64,000 bases of DNA from the NCBI RefSeq assembly GCF_963678975.1, contig NC_089274.1, forward strand, positions 856,001 through 920,000. The letters run 5' to 3'. Position numbers and translations under genes: made by a program. Under the pieces are notes generated by a model. That model was not told where the DNA came from. It saw only the letters and a program-made list of their open reading frames with translations, and did not search any database. Positions 14,201 through 29,200 of the stretch are shown here, piece by piece. The first letter of the stretch is position 1, and every line of letters starts with the position of its first letter. The DNA comes from Dysidea avara. Lineage: Eukaryota > Porifera > Demospongiae > Dictyoceratida > Dysideidae.

Positions 14201-17200
14201 GTGGAATACATACAAGTGATTGGAGCCAAATAACACCCTGCAAGTAATGTTATCATAAAGTGGGTGTGGCTGACCCACACCTTTATAGTATGTTCCTACT
14301 AAACTGATACCTCAAGCAAAAAATTAAAATAGCTCATGAAATGGAATAACACAATTAAGGGTTGAAATTTTAAAATATCTTAAATTTGAGAAACAGCACT
14401 TGGAAGTTTCAGCTATACATTTCCTTATATGGCTTATAAGTAGTAATCTTGCACTGGAACCAAATCTGCTCTTCACAATTTCACAATTATTAGAAGTTAG
14501 TCTTTGTCAGCTCAACGTACTACACAAATACCTGTCATTATGATGTAATGTCACTTGACCAGTGATGGGATCACCATTAACCAGTATCCTTGCACCAACA
14601 CATGGCCGCAACAAGATGGTGGTTGATGACTGATTATCAACAACTGCATGTTCTTGTTGTATACTAAGGCAGAAATATTGAGCATGTTAAACATTGTATA
14701 GTAAACACTGGTTCCTAGTTGCTGTGTATTGTTTAGCTTAAAACATATTTCCATATATGGGTACAATACCTCAAGCCATTCAGTTGTATCTGTGCTGGAG
14801 GGTTAGCCTTCTTATTGCCCACCCTACTCTTGCCTGGGGGACAGAAATGCATGATCATACTAGTCAGTTGAGGGTCTTCATTAAGATTCCAGAAGTGTGG
14901 TATAGTCTTGCAAGCTTCTTCTCTCTTTAGTTCTTCTTTTTCTCTCTGCAATGGTGACAATTAATATGACACAACATTGTCCACCTTACAATTTTGATCT
15001 TCTGCTCAGACTCCTGGAGTCTCTGGTGCCATGAAGTTTCCATGTTAGCCATTTCCTGTCGATTCTGCTCCAGTGACCGAGCTAACTCTTCCTCCATCTC
15101 CTTCTTCATACGAGCTCTCTCTGTAGTATGAAATATATTCCTACTGATAACTAGAACAGAGGAATTGATAATCCTTCACTGTGTGGAATATACTTCTAAG
15201 AGCAAAGGATTGATTGTCACACGAAGGCAACTGCTCTATTTGAGTAATTGTATATTCATCATTTCCCAACTTGCCGTATAGCTCACATGGTAAAGTGTGA
15301 GAGAAAACATTAAAGAGACATATGATTTACAGCTGACTAACCCATTCACTAAATCTCTTTGGCAACAACAAGTTAGAAATTATATCACCAAAACTAGAGT
15401 GGTTTAACCATGACTAGGTGGAAGCATCACATCATTGAGTTGAGTAAAAATAACACTGTACAATAATAGTCAAGCATTTCCTATGAAGAGACTTGTGTGA
15501 AATGATCAATGCCACTCTAACAACTCCACTATGTACTATTTCTGGTCAGGTCAGATACCATATTTTATAATGGAGAGTTTGGGACTTGGGGAGGTTGGAG
15601 ACATTTGAAATGCCATCACCTGAGAAGATTGTTACACTGTTATTACCCTCAAACAATAAACATCACACCTGTTACCCTCAGTACTTTTGCCCTACCGACC
15701 ACCCACCTTCATCAGACATGCCGACAGGAGCAGTGAAGGAGATTTGTCCATTCTTTATCATTTCCATCAACCTGGCGTTCTCCTCTCGCAAGTGACGTAT
15801 CAGTTTATCAGTCTCACTCTCGTTAATGATGGCCGTAGTCTTAATAGTCTTTGCTCGGTCAGCTGTGGTGTGTCCATGAGATGGGGGTAACAGTGATACA
15901 GACATACTAACCGAATCGTAATGTTGACAATGTCTCTTCATAGTTAATGTCTGCTGGACTGAGTGCAGCTATCTGCGGCGGGAAACACATACAGTCTATT
16001 TATTTATTTATTATCAATTTTTGTCAATGATAGGGGTCACACAAAAGGCATAAGCCTGTACAGGATGCTTCCCCACAGTCTAACATGTACCTCGGGACCA
16101 ACCAATAGTATCCTGATTATCAAGGTGTCCTGATTATCAAGGTGTCCTGATTATCAAGGTGTCCTGATTATCAAGGTGTCCTGATTATCAAGGTGTCCTG
16201 ATTATCAAGGTGTCCTGATTATCAAGGTGTCCTGATTTTCCAGGTCAGCTTATGTAGAAAGGGATACTTTGGGACCTTAACTAAGTGTCTGGATTATGTA
16301 AGTGTCTACATTAACTACAAAATGAAACAACTTGTTTATATAATAAGTGACTATTTTGATCTTTTTGACATCATGTTTATCCTTTTGATAACAAAAGGAG
16401 TCACTTGACGTATTGAAAGTACAAATGGTAACAAAATTGTTTTCTATTATGACGTCTTATTACATGTTAATTGACTAGTTTCATACAATTATTAATACTC
16501 CCCACTACCTGCTATGCACTATAGCAACATTGAACTGACACTTGAGAAAACAGTTTTAAAAGAAAATATTTTTGTTGCACAGATAATTGTTGGCCAAAAT
16601 TTCCTGACTACATTAGCAGCTACTACTCACCATTATAGTCTTAGAGTTCCCTCCCAGTGCATTCTTCAGCAGTTTAGTCAGGACAGAGTCCCTATAAGGG
16701 ACAACTACTTTCTTCTTCCCATCAGAATCTTCAGCCAGAGCCTTGATGACATTGCCAAGTGTTGATAATGATTTGTTGATTGCCGACCCTTCCTGTAGCC
16801 GGGCACCAGTTGCCCCGGTAGCATCAGCACGTTCACTACATAACAACTATTTCTTATTAGTGAGCATCACCTTAGTATGTTACCTTCCAGCCAAGTCAAC
16901 AAGATTAACAATGGATGTTTTTTGAAGTCCCTTTCCTCGCTCATCCTTTGTCTTCTGAACAAACTGAATGGCTACAATTGTGTGGGCTCGGCTGATGATC
17001 ATTAAATGGAATAGAAATATCCAGTAACACTTAAATTCATACTTGCATTAAAACATTCTATTAATGCAACCAGTGCAACAATTGCAGTAACCAAGGGGCA
17101 TTGTATTGTATGAATTCTCTTTACTTAAAAATTAGCAGGGACTTACTCCACAATAACACTTACAAAATGCACAAACGTCACCCTAGTCTGTCCCTTCACA

Positions 17201-20200
17201 AAAAGTAAGGAGTACAAAATACCATATCATTTCAATTACCCAGTGTATGTAACTGCTAGTTGTCAGATGATTGCTCTTCAAATTGGACAAAAACATGGTG
17301 TTACCAATGTGTGACATCGGCATGCAATAATTGGCTATCGCCGAATTTCAGCATTAGAAATGATTTAGTATTTCATCACAACCTTACATTTTGTGAAGGG
17401 GGAGGTTGGGTGGCACATACCAGACTCCATCAGTATAAGTGAGTAGAAATCTTCTATTCTGACATGATGGGATACTACTAAAGGTGCACTACTGATTTCA
17501 GGGGTATAAATCTGTAAAAGTCATATTCAATATCGCCATTGTCTCAATTGTAAGCCAGGCAGCACATTTGGAATAATAAACGCCTGGCCCAAATAACCCA
17601 CGTTGTTACCATTATTCTTTGCTTGCTGCTGCTGTTTCTTAAACCTTAAGTTTAGAGCCGTTTGAGGTGTCTACAAGTTATCATGTGAGTGGTCCAAGCA
17701 TGTGCACGATATGAACCACAAAACAGTTTCAATCATTTATACCTTCACTACAATGTAGTCAACACACTGTATTATTGTCAGTATAAAGGTTGTACATAAA
17801 TTATTTCAATAATGGTGTTCTACCATGACTTGAATTCTATTAAATGTTGGACATTAGTCGGACCTAGCCAAAACAAATTCCTGGTCTCAAATAAAAGGGC
17901 AGATTCATCTGCTAACTGATACTTTCACTATATTCTTGCAGTAAAACTCGAGGATCACAAGTATTTTTGAGAGCATAAGACTGAGATACTCTAATAAAAC
18001 ATTCAGTTGAAACATTAAACAATATGCTAGTTCCGTGTTTTTAGGATCCAAACCTATCTGCAATACGAGATGTATCTTTACAAGTTTATGTGTGTAGTTC
18101 AAAGGCCTTTCATCTACTTGTAATGACAGTCATGAGGAATACTGTATTCATGTACATACGCATCATTGAAATTGTTTGCAAATTCAACCTTCAAAATTTT
18201 CCTGTGAGACATATATGCCCTAATATTGTGATTTATACACTGAAGTGCAGTTAATGATTCTTAGATATTTCCTGAATGTTAGCCACCCCATATGACTTTG
18301 CCCCCCCTCCTCCAACTTAGCTAGAGACTGTTCTGTTAAGTTAGAGTAATGTTCTCCACTCCTGTTACTAACATAGCAGTAAACCTTCCAAGACTACAGA
18401 GCATACCGGCAGAAGAGGATATAGGTGATGGTAATGTATAGTGATAATGAAGCAGAAATGCCAAGTAGTTATGAAGAAGCAAAGAATCGATCATGACTAG
18501 TTAAATACTTGAACCTAATCATAAAGATTCAGTAGACCAATCTAACTACATAACTATTGATGAAAACATGACATATTAAGTGCTGGTGAGCATCACTCAG
18601 AAACTCTGCAAAATATTAGGTTTTAAACAGTAAGTTTCATTAAATTTCAAGCATTGTAAAATTAAAACCTTGTCAGTATCTGGGAGCCCCCAGACCCCCA
18701 CATCTGAGCCCTACCACCACCAGTTTTGGGTGGGTAATAAGTCTCATATACTCCACGCCTTCAGGCACAATACAACATATGCTCAAAATCTAGGTTTATC
18801 CAATCAGTATGCATTGTTCATGTGCAGTGATGTAACAAGGGTGCTTATTTTGTTGCATGAGTATGCATAGTTGCCATGGTGCTAGTATTATTGCAAGAAA
18901 ACAAGCCACTTTTGCCGAGCCTACAGCAGAAACAGCCGTGGATGAGGTAAGTAATCTGAGTGTAATGTGAAATAGAGTCTAAAGCAGTTATACGGGCACA
19001 ATGCGGAGTCTACAAAATTTATAAACCCTCAGGCCCTTAGTATAGCACCCTCGCTTCACTCGCGTGCTACAGGGGTTTATAAATTTCAGACTCCACATAT
19101 TATATAGTTATACAACAGCCACGAGTGCTCTGCCTGATATAAACGCACGAGCCTGAGGGCCGTTAGGCCCGAAGGCAAGTGTGTTTGTACAGGCAGAGCA
19201 CGAGTGCACGTTGTATAACTGTTATGTACCACTCACCTAATAGGTGGGGAGAGTCTCACAAGACAGCTGTAACACTTATAAAGGCCAGGTTTCTAACATC
19301 GATTGTGGGTAACCAAGCCGGACGTTGCAATAATGTTCCTCCTGCAGTACTGCAGCCACCTGAGATATTGAAAGCTAGTGCACTATGGGTTATATCACTA
19401 ACCTGCATTCGCTGTTCGACTCTCATCATGTAGTGCTCAGCATGCCAGCGTGCCATATAGACTAAGCACCAGACTAATCACCAGACTAATCGCCATAGTG
19501 ATTCTCTTGAGCAAAAAAAAGCAGCTAAATAAACGGTTTAAGTAAACAAAACCTAACTACTAAACGATACTAGTCTAATTCTTACTATTTACACTGGCTA
19601 AACTCGAATCTGGTGGCATGACAAAACTGGTTCCCACAATCGAACATAAAGGTTAGTATTATTTAGAATATATTTGTTTTATTGAGTCATTGTCGAAGTG
19701 GACTACAGTTTAATCTGGGCTAAGATGGCACCAGACTAGTAAGGTGTATAAGTACGTTTATATATGTAGACTAGAGTTGTGGCCACCCGCGTTGGCTTTT
19801 TCAATCGCCATTGGCTGCTTGTAAACATTATACGTATTGGTGACGTTATGGCCCACAATCGACCTTTACATGTCAGGCTATAAAAGAATTCGAGTGATCT
19901 GTGAAGTGTCTTTCCACCTATTAGGTGAGGTGTCGTAGTGGTCTTCGCCACCGGCACTTGTGCTATGCTGCACAAAACCACAGCCAGTGCAATATCTGTA
20001 TACTGCACTGCGGTCGGTGCATTATAACTTATAATGCACTCGTTGTGGTCTACAAAACCGCAACCAGTGCGTTATAAGTTATAATGCAATCGCTGTGGTC
20101 TGCAGCAGTGCAATATACAAATTATGGCACTGGCGGTGCCTTTGAACTGCCCACACGGAGTGGTACATTGTATAGTTATACAACGGCCACGAGTGCTCTG

Positions 20201-23200
20201 CCTGATATAAACGCACGAGCCTGAGGGCCGTCAGGCCCGAAGGCAAGTGCGTTTATACAGGCAGAGCACGAGTGCACGTTGTATAACTGTTATGTACCAC
20301 TCACCTAATAGGTGGGAAGAGTCTCACAAGACAGCTGTAACACTTATAAAGGCCAGGTTTCTAACATCGATTGTGGGTAACCAAGCCAGACGTTGCGATG
20401 ACGTTCCCCTGCAGTACTGCAGCCACCTGAGATATTGAAAGCTAGTACGCTATGGGTTATATCACTAACCTGCATTCGCTGTTCGACTCTCATCATGTAG
20501 TGCTCAGCATGCCAGTGTGCCATATAGACTAAGCACCAGACTAAGCACCAGACTAAGCACCAGACTAATCACCATAGTGATTCTCTCGAGCGAAAAAAAG
20601 CAGCTAAATAGACAGTTTAAGTAAACAAAATCTAACTACTAAACGATACTAGTCTATTTCTTACTATTCACACTGGCTAAACTCGAATCTGGTGGCATGA
20701 CAAAACTGGTTCCCACAATCGAACATAAAGATTAGTATTATTTAGAATATATTTGTTTTATTGAGTCATTGTCGAAGTGGACTACAGTTTAATCTGGGAT
20801 AAGATGGCACCAGACTAGTAAGGTGTATAAGTACGTTTATATATATGTAGACTAGAGTTGTGGCCACCCGCGTTGGCTTTTTCGATCGCCATTGGCTGCT
20901 TGTAAACATTATACATATTGGTGACGTTATGGCCCACAATCGACCTTTACATGTCGGGCTATAAAAGAATTCGAGTGATCTGTGAAGTGTCTTTCCACCT
21001 ATTAGGTGAGGTGTCGTAGTGGTCTTGGCCACCGGCACTTGTGCTATGCTGCACAAAACCGCAGCCAGTGCAATATCTGCGGTCGGTGCATTATAACTTA
21101 TAATGCACTCGTTGTGGTCTACAAAACCGCAACCAGTGCGTTATAAGTTATAATGCACTCGCTGCGGTCTGCAGCAGTGCAATATACAAATTATGGCACT
21201 GGCGGTGCCTTTGAACTGCCCACGCAGAGTGGTACATAACTTATATATACATACATATATACCACTTTAACGTGGGCATTCAAAGGTGCCACTCGGTGTT
21301 TAACTCGCATATTGCCCGGGCAATATCATGGGAAAGCGGTTTGCCAATGACTTTGATACCCAGCCAGTTCAAAGAATCGATGCACTTTGACTCGTTATAT
21401 TGAGCGACATAGAACTTTATATTGTGGGACTCGGTTTTGTAGAGGTTGCTAAGCTTAGTACATAGGCTAAGATAGAGTAGTTGGTTGTTACTAAAGGATA
21501 ATGAAGGCACAAAATAATTGTTTGGGCAATCGTGGATGCGCATTTCTACCCACCGCGTATCAGTCTTTGAACAGACCATGGAACAGCAAAGCTACTACTG
21601 CTACGTTGAAATAGGTTAGTAACTTACAGTTCTAAGTACTTAACTTAATATAATAACTTACTGTCCCAATAGCGAAGTTAGTTGGCTTAACTTAGTACAA
21701 AAATGATAACAATGTAAACTCCATCCCACAATCGCAAGTTTTCTACAGGTTTTTGCAATTGAATTCGTCGCCTTTGCAATTGAATTCGTCCCGTTTGCAA
21801 TTGAATTCGTCGGTATTGCAATTGAATTCGTTGGTATTGCAATTGAATTCGTCCCGTTTGCAATTGAATTCGTCGGTTTTGCAATTGAATTCGTCGCTTT
21901 TGCAGTTGAATTAGTCGGTTTTGCAATGCAATTCGTCGCGTTTGCATTACAATTCGTCATAAACAAAACGGCTCCAAGAAACCAACCCGTTCATTAAGAG
22001 ATGAACTATTTATGCCTTGGAGAGTTACACTTGAGACACTAGAAGGTAATTGAAGCTGGTAGTACGCGAAGTTGATAGCTGTCTGACAAGTTACCCATCG
22101 CGAATGGCGTAGTAGAGTTTGGAATGTTGTTGGAGAGGCTGTAGAGGAAGAATTATTGCCTTATAAAGAGTTGTTTACTACTGTTGTACTTGAACAAGTT
22201 CTTGTAGCAGCTGCTACATCATGTTTTCATGTTTGCTCCAGCTGCCATTCTTGTTATGGACGAATTTAACTGCAAAAGCGACGAATTCAATTGCAAAAGC
22301 GACGAATTCAATTGCAAACGGGACGAATTCAATTGCAAAAGCGACGAATTCAATTGCAAAAGCGACGAATTCAATTGCAAACGGGACGAATTCAATTGCA
22401 AAAGCGACGAATTCAATTGCAAACGGGACGAATTCAATTGCAAACGGGACGAATTCAATTGCAAAAGCGACGAACTCAATTGCAAACGGGACGAATTCAA
22501 TTGCAAAGTCGCCGAATTCAATTGCAAAAACCTGTAACATTGCGTGTTGAAGCATAGTAATGTATTAATGACGTTTTAACGTATGGACAACGTTTTGATG
22601 GCTATTAGCCCACGCTATTAAAACCACAATCGATCTTCAGATGCTACTGTATAAAACAAACGGGATGAGTTCTCGTTAGTTCTTTCACCTATTAGGTGAG
22701 TGCACCCCAAGTGATATATATTACTTGTACCATGGCTGCTTGGGATTTTGCTGACATATACACCCGCAGCCCTCGGGCTTTGGGTGTATATATCAGCAAA
22801 ATCCCTCACAGCCATGGTATAACTATTACATATATAGCACAACAAAAGATATACATATTTAGGAAAGGGTGCCATAGTGCGAGGGCCTCGCGCTATAACA
22901 TCTTTTCTAAGTTTGTATATCTTTTGGTATATATTTCGAATACCATGATATCTGTAGTATAATATGTTAATACAACATCTCGTCTCCCACTTGGAAGCAG
23001 CAACAGCAATTTTAAATGTTTTTACACCATTATTAGTACTGGTAAGTAATTCCTTGTGATTAGTGTGCTCAAGGAGTATGCACATGTGTTGCAGCCTGTA
23101 ATCTTCTTGAAAATTGGTCCAACAATTCATAACAACTGTTGCTAGGCAACAAAATGTAAGCCTGACTTTGGTTACATGATTTTTGGTGGTTGCTTAGGTG

Positions 23201-26200
23201 TCAAAATCATTTTAAAAATTACTAGTGGTTACATAGCAACGGTTGCTATGCGTTGCTAAGCAACAATGTTGTTGCTAGGTTACAGGTATTGGTTACTATG
23301 GTACCACTAGTTGTCAAGTCAGACATGCCTAACTGGTAAAACAACTAAACACTATCAAAAATTTCTAGCCAATCAGATGCGTATATCAAATGTACAAGTG
23401 ATATACTGATTCTATTGGCTAGTTTGCTGTAGTATATACCACAAGCTGCTATTGGAGTTTTTCTACAGGACACGATATTGATGTTGTATTAGTATATGTA
23501 ATAGGATGGATGGCTGTGGTATTTGGGATTAATAGTGCGAGCATTGTACACAGGAAGGAGTAAAATAGTGCGAGGCAAAGCCGAGCACTATTTCCTTCCT
23601 GTTTACAATGCGAGAACTATTAATCCCAAATACCACAACCATCCGTCCTATTGCAAATTAATCCGACAACCATAGCAACTGTTACCAGGCAACAGAAATT
23701 CAAAAAATAACCACTGCAAAAGTCCAATCACACTTAGCAACCGTTGCCTGGCAACCGTTGCTATGGTCTCAAAATGACTTTTACCCTAGCAACCGTTGCT
23801 TAACAACCATATTATGTCATACCTTGGGGGCATCTATCACTATGGTAACAATAGTTGTCAAATCGGACATTTACTTCTAATATAAACACACTACACTATA
23901 TCAAATTAGTATTATAGCTTTTTGTCAAGGGACCTTGACAAACAAGTGTAATACTAATTCTATTGGCTAATCGCTTGACGTATTTCAATATAATACGTCA
24001 AGCTGCTATTGAGAGTATTATACAGTAACACATTCAGTTGTTGGATATATTTCAATATAATACGTCAAGCTGCTATTGAGAGTATTATACAGTAACATAT
24101 TCAGTTGTTGGATTATTTAATCCAACAACTGAATGTGTTACTGTATAATACTCTCAATAGCAGATAATCCAACAACTGAATGTGTTACTGTATAATACTC
24201 TCAATAGCAGCTTGACGTATTATATTGAAATATATCCAACAACTGAATGTGTTACTGTATAATACTCTCAATAGCAGCTTGGACGTAGTTGTTGGATTAT
24301 TTAATCCAACAACTGAATGTGTTACTGTATAATACTCTCAATAGCAGCTTGACGTATTATATTGAAATACGTCAAGCGATTAGCCAATAGAATTAGTATT
24401 ACACTTGTTTGTCAAGGTCCCTTGACAAATATCTGTAATACTAATTTGATTGGCTAAAATAGTGTGGTGTGTTTATATTAGAAGTAAATGTCCGATTTGA
24501 CAACTATTGTCACCATAGTGATATATGCCTCCAAGGTATGACACAATGTGGTTGCTTAGCAACGGTTGCTAGGTAACCGTTGCTAAGGTAAAAGTCATTT
24601 TGAGACCATAGCAACGGTTGCCAGGCAACGGTTACTAAGTGTGATTGGTCTTTTGCAATGGTTATTTTTTGAATTTCCGTTGCCTAGTAACAGTTGCTAT
24701 GGTTATCGGATTAATTTGCAATAGGACGGATAGCTGTGGTATTTGGGATTAATAGTTCTCGCATTGTAAACAGGAAGGAAATAGTGCTCGGCTTCGCCTC
24801 GCACTATTTTACTCCTTCCTGTTTACAATGCTTGCACTATTAATCCCAAATACCACAGCCATCCGTCCTATTACATATACTTACATGACTCGTTACATAA
24901 GTAATGCATTACCCCCAACATTGCCAAATGGCCCATTTGGCCAGTATTGGGGATAACACATTTGGCCTACAAGTAATCTGTGAGTGGTCCAAGTGAGTAC
25001 GTGTGCAAAATCATGCACTTTTTCATAAAAGCATGAAACTTTCCACATAAGTAGTACTCCCCATGACATGCATGTTTTGATATAGTGCCATTGCAGATTT
25101 GACCTTTATGGCCATTTTTTCCCAGAAATTTGATCATCTCAGTCTTTATCACCCTGAGGCATTAATTAACTCACTAAAACATGGTCCCAATATGGACCAT
25201 ACTAAAACATGGTCCAATATCTTGCTGAATGAAACAACTTTGTTTTTATTTGAAGTTAATAGGTGATTTCATTCCAAAGTTAAAATGGCCATAAAGGTCA
25301 CCAAAGGTCAAATCTATGTGGCACTATATCAAAAAACACATGTTTTGAGGAATACTATTTATGTGGAAAGTTTCATGCTTTTATGCAAAAGTGTGGCTAA
25401 TTTTGGGGGCTACACCACTATACTAAATAGAAGTCCAGGCTTTTATTTGAGTACTAATGGGACCATGGACAAGCGTCCTGATTATCAAGGTGTCCTTATT
25501 AGTGAGGTGTCCTGATTTCAGGGGTCTAAATGTGTGTACACTAATGCAAATGGGACCATGGGAAAGTGATTATCTACATTGAAAAATTAGTGCTGCATGA
25601 ACTACAGTAGATCTTCTAGACATTAGGTGACCTGCAGTTCGAATCCTGGGGTTGGAGGGATTTTTTTTCCTTACTTTGGCCCCTTTTCTGTTACACCTTA
25701 TTCAGTCAGTTCAGTCAGTAAGTCAAGTCACTAGGTCTAGTCCTTGTAGGTTAGGTAATCCTAAGGCTGCAGCACATGTTACTGTCAGACCTTCAGTGCT
25801 GGTCACTGTAAAGTGCTAATAATAATAATGTGATCCATACCTGCTAGTGGCGTTCATATTAGTTGAGGCGACAGTTCTGTTCTTAGTCCCTTCATTCATC
25901 CTCCCCTCAATGTCCTTGTAATCTTTCACTGCTACTGACATAAGGTTCTCCACTGCAGAAAAAGGGGAGGGGCTCAACATGTGTGCAACATCAACTACTG
26001 CACGGTAGGAAACACTTTGACGGAAGAAAAAGTTAACAAATCTCTATGAACTCATTACATGTGTCAAACATTGATACTACAAAACTGAGTGTTTAGAGAC
26101 TAAAGTGATTGTGGGATATCTGTCAATAAAAGCTAAGTAATCAACTTTTCCTTCCACTAAAGTTTCCCCACTGGACGGTAGCTAGCTACTGTACCATAGA

Positions 26201-29200
26201 AGCCTTTGGACTGATGTTGCCGGACCTTGAGGCCTCCCTTCTGAACATGAGGACTGAGCAGGTCCCTCACCTAACAAGTGTATATCTGTTAGTTAGTCAT
26301 TCAAAGACTGGTACATGTTGAGTTTGTTAGAAATTTAAACCAGTTCAAAATTCACCAGACCACAATTGCAATGTATGCTAAAGTGTTAGTCCCATATTGG
26401 GCATGTACTGTACATATTTGACATGAGTGAATCGGACAATCAAATAATTTGATAAATAAAATTTTGATGGGACATTTCAATATCATACAGTATGATAGTA
26501 CTGTATATTAGGGATGGGCTTTTCTGACAAAAATGTCACCCTAAAACCAGCTACACCTTGGCAGTATTGGTTAGGTATAACCAAGCCCAAAAGTTCCTTC
26601 AGTATGACCTGAAACACTTCCAATAAGTTGCTACAAAATTTTAAAAATCTTTTATGTAGAATTTTCCACTGATTGTCTTTGACTGACTGCCCTGAAAGAC
26701 TGATGCCTTCAGACAAACATAACTTGATAATGGCAAAGGCTACAGGCTTGATTTTTTTTGTTGCATCAGCCCTACCAGTGCTTTTGGTATACTGCAGTAG
26801 TGTCCTCCTTTGTGTCTCATATATCTTTGCTGACAGCGTAAGGTATCGATTAGCAGTAGCACCACCTGATAGCTTCCCTACATTAGATGGGTAGTTTTCC
26901 ATTGTGACAGGGTTAATTGCAGAAGTTCTTCTCCTAGTGTTCTTCATTTGTAACAGGCTGAACATAGCTAAAAATGAAGTGTAATGGTAACTTCGCTATT
27001 TCAGTAATTGGTAGTTGGGGCAAGCATTCAGATACAAAGTTGACACCGCACAGCACCACCCTGCTCCTGGATATCTCCACAGTACATTTGTGACATGTTT
27101 TATTACACTCTCTTCTAAAGCTCCCATTACACACTACATTCTTTGGTGGCTGACTGGGCATGGCCCCTCCACTTTTCCATCCTGAGCTTGACAATAACAT
27201 CAACCATCACTCATTCCCGCAGACTGCAGATCACCCTTTATAACATCTCTCCGTTGTTTTCTAGGTTCACAAAATGGATGGGAATGAGACAACCAGCCAG
27301 AGACAAATCTTAGGGAAGCAGTAATCGGGAATCTTAGACAAGTGCCCAAGCCACTTTAGTCTCCATGGTTTCTACTGCTCTCTCAACACTGCTGATGTAA
27401 TACGTTCCTGCCGTTGCTGCATGTGGCATAAGACTATCAAGCACACACAATATATAATATGGCATGAATACTTTGTAATAGGTTCACTTTGACAATTAGA
27501 TAATGATTGTACATTGCATGTGTGGTGCTTTAATGATAATCATGTGAGAACACCACCAAGTGGGATGCGAACCCATGTCTGTAAATGTAGACTGCGACCT
27601 GAACGGCACTAAATGCTACCCTCGAGGATGTGTTTAAGCATCTATGGTTTAAGTGTCGAGACTATTGTTGGAGAAGAAAGAGTCTACTATCTTAAGACTG
27701 TATAATAGAGTAGCTTACAACAATGCTGGACATAATAGCTAACTCTGAGAGCTTGTCAGAGACAGGTATACAATTCTATTGTGATAATAATGCTAAGTGG
27801 CGAAGTATATAATCTGGTAGGTCAACAATGTATTACATGGTATTGCCACCAAAATGGCTACAGATATAGACACTTTGAAGGATTTAAAGTCAATTTATTA
27901 ACTGGCAAGGTAGCAGCAAGAACTGAAGAAAAGCTGATAAACAGCATCGTCCTATTTTAAATCACTTTCATGTCTAGAATAAATTGCAAGCCTTAACAAT
28001 GTGTGAGTTGTCAATAGAAGAAATTGTAAAGAATAACTGGGACAGATCACAAGTTAAAGCTGAAGTAATGACAGATTTCCCACATTAAAACATCATTGTT
28101 GCTCATCCCAATTTCTCTTTTGATAGTGTGATAGATTGCCGAGATGATTTTAATGTGGATGAAGATGTAGCACAGTGGTGCTGAGAACTAAGAGACAGAG
28201 GAGTATCAGCAACAACAGAAGAAGTAGTATGACCAACAACACAGAGTGAAAGATCAAGAACCTTTGGATGTTGATGTCCCAGTCTTGGTGGCATCAGAAC
28301 ATGAACCAGTTCAGTTCTGACCATCCAAGATCCTACACCTATGGGACTTCTAAGATGAAATACAGTATGAAAACATTTGAATCAAAGGACAGATAAAAGA
28401 GATCAGCCTCCACCAGAACCTGTGTTAACCACAGTTCCACCAAATGAAATAAGCGAAGGCCACAGAATGCAGACATAGTTACAAACTGGAACAGAAACCA
28501 GGCCACCTGATTGTCTGTGGTTCTAATGAGCTTAAGAGAGGGCTGGGGGGAGGGGGGGGGTGTGGCATAAGCACACACAATCTGTAATAGGTCATACATG
28601 CTTTGTAATAGGTTCACTTTGATAATTAGATAATTATTGTACATTGCATGTTTGCCTTAATGAGAAGCACATGAGAACACCACACTGCATGATAGTAATA
28701 CCCGATATAATTTTAAGACACCTGTGATGAAAGCAGTTTAGTTTATTTCTTAAGGGACACCCAGCACTCACTACCATCAAGTAGTACAGACAACACACAA
28801 GCTTCATACACACATCTCTTTGTGGCAATGGATAGATGGGACTCATCAAAAAACAGGAAGCGCTCCAATTGCAAGTGCTCCGAAGTATTCGAAGCACTTG
28901 CAATTCTCTTCTCAACCTCAACATCCAACTTCAACATCCAACCTCCCACTGTCAGCAATCAATGAGCCATAACTCACTAACATATTCAATGGTGTTGCTG
29001 CCCATCACAAGTGGCATCTTGTCTTTCTCAGTCACATCACACCAAGCCACCAGAAACTTGAGTTGTACAGAAACTCACCATCAGCCCAAGTGAACTAGCT
29101 CAGCTTGAGTAGCAGCAGCCACACCCTACCTTGAGCATGCCAAAAGCACCACCTCATCAGCAAATTCTCTCCTTATATAGATGTTTCTTCCTGATGGCTC

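Noticed and set aside
16111-16246. Possible CRISPR-like regular array
   Set aside because: The 17-bp units are contiguous with no spacers, and the host is eukaryotic; it is a simple tandem repeat.
19179-21056. Paired open frames in the 1.07-kb units (for example [20 protein letters not shown])
   Set aside because: Frames are not kept between the two copies (one ends early at the 'cccctgcag' indel), as expected for non-coding repeats.
22214-22557. Several overlapping open frames on both strands ([21 protein letters not shown] repeats)
   Set aside because: A 21-bp unit without stops is open in many frames at once; this reflects the minisatellite arms, not proteins.
26483-26965. 160-residue minus-strand open frame
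   Set aside because: It lies wholly in a dispersed repeat; related copies at 45840, 49100 and 63340 do not preserve the frame.
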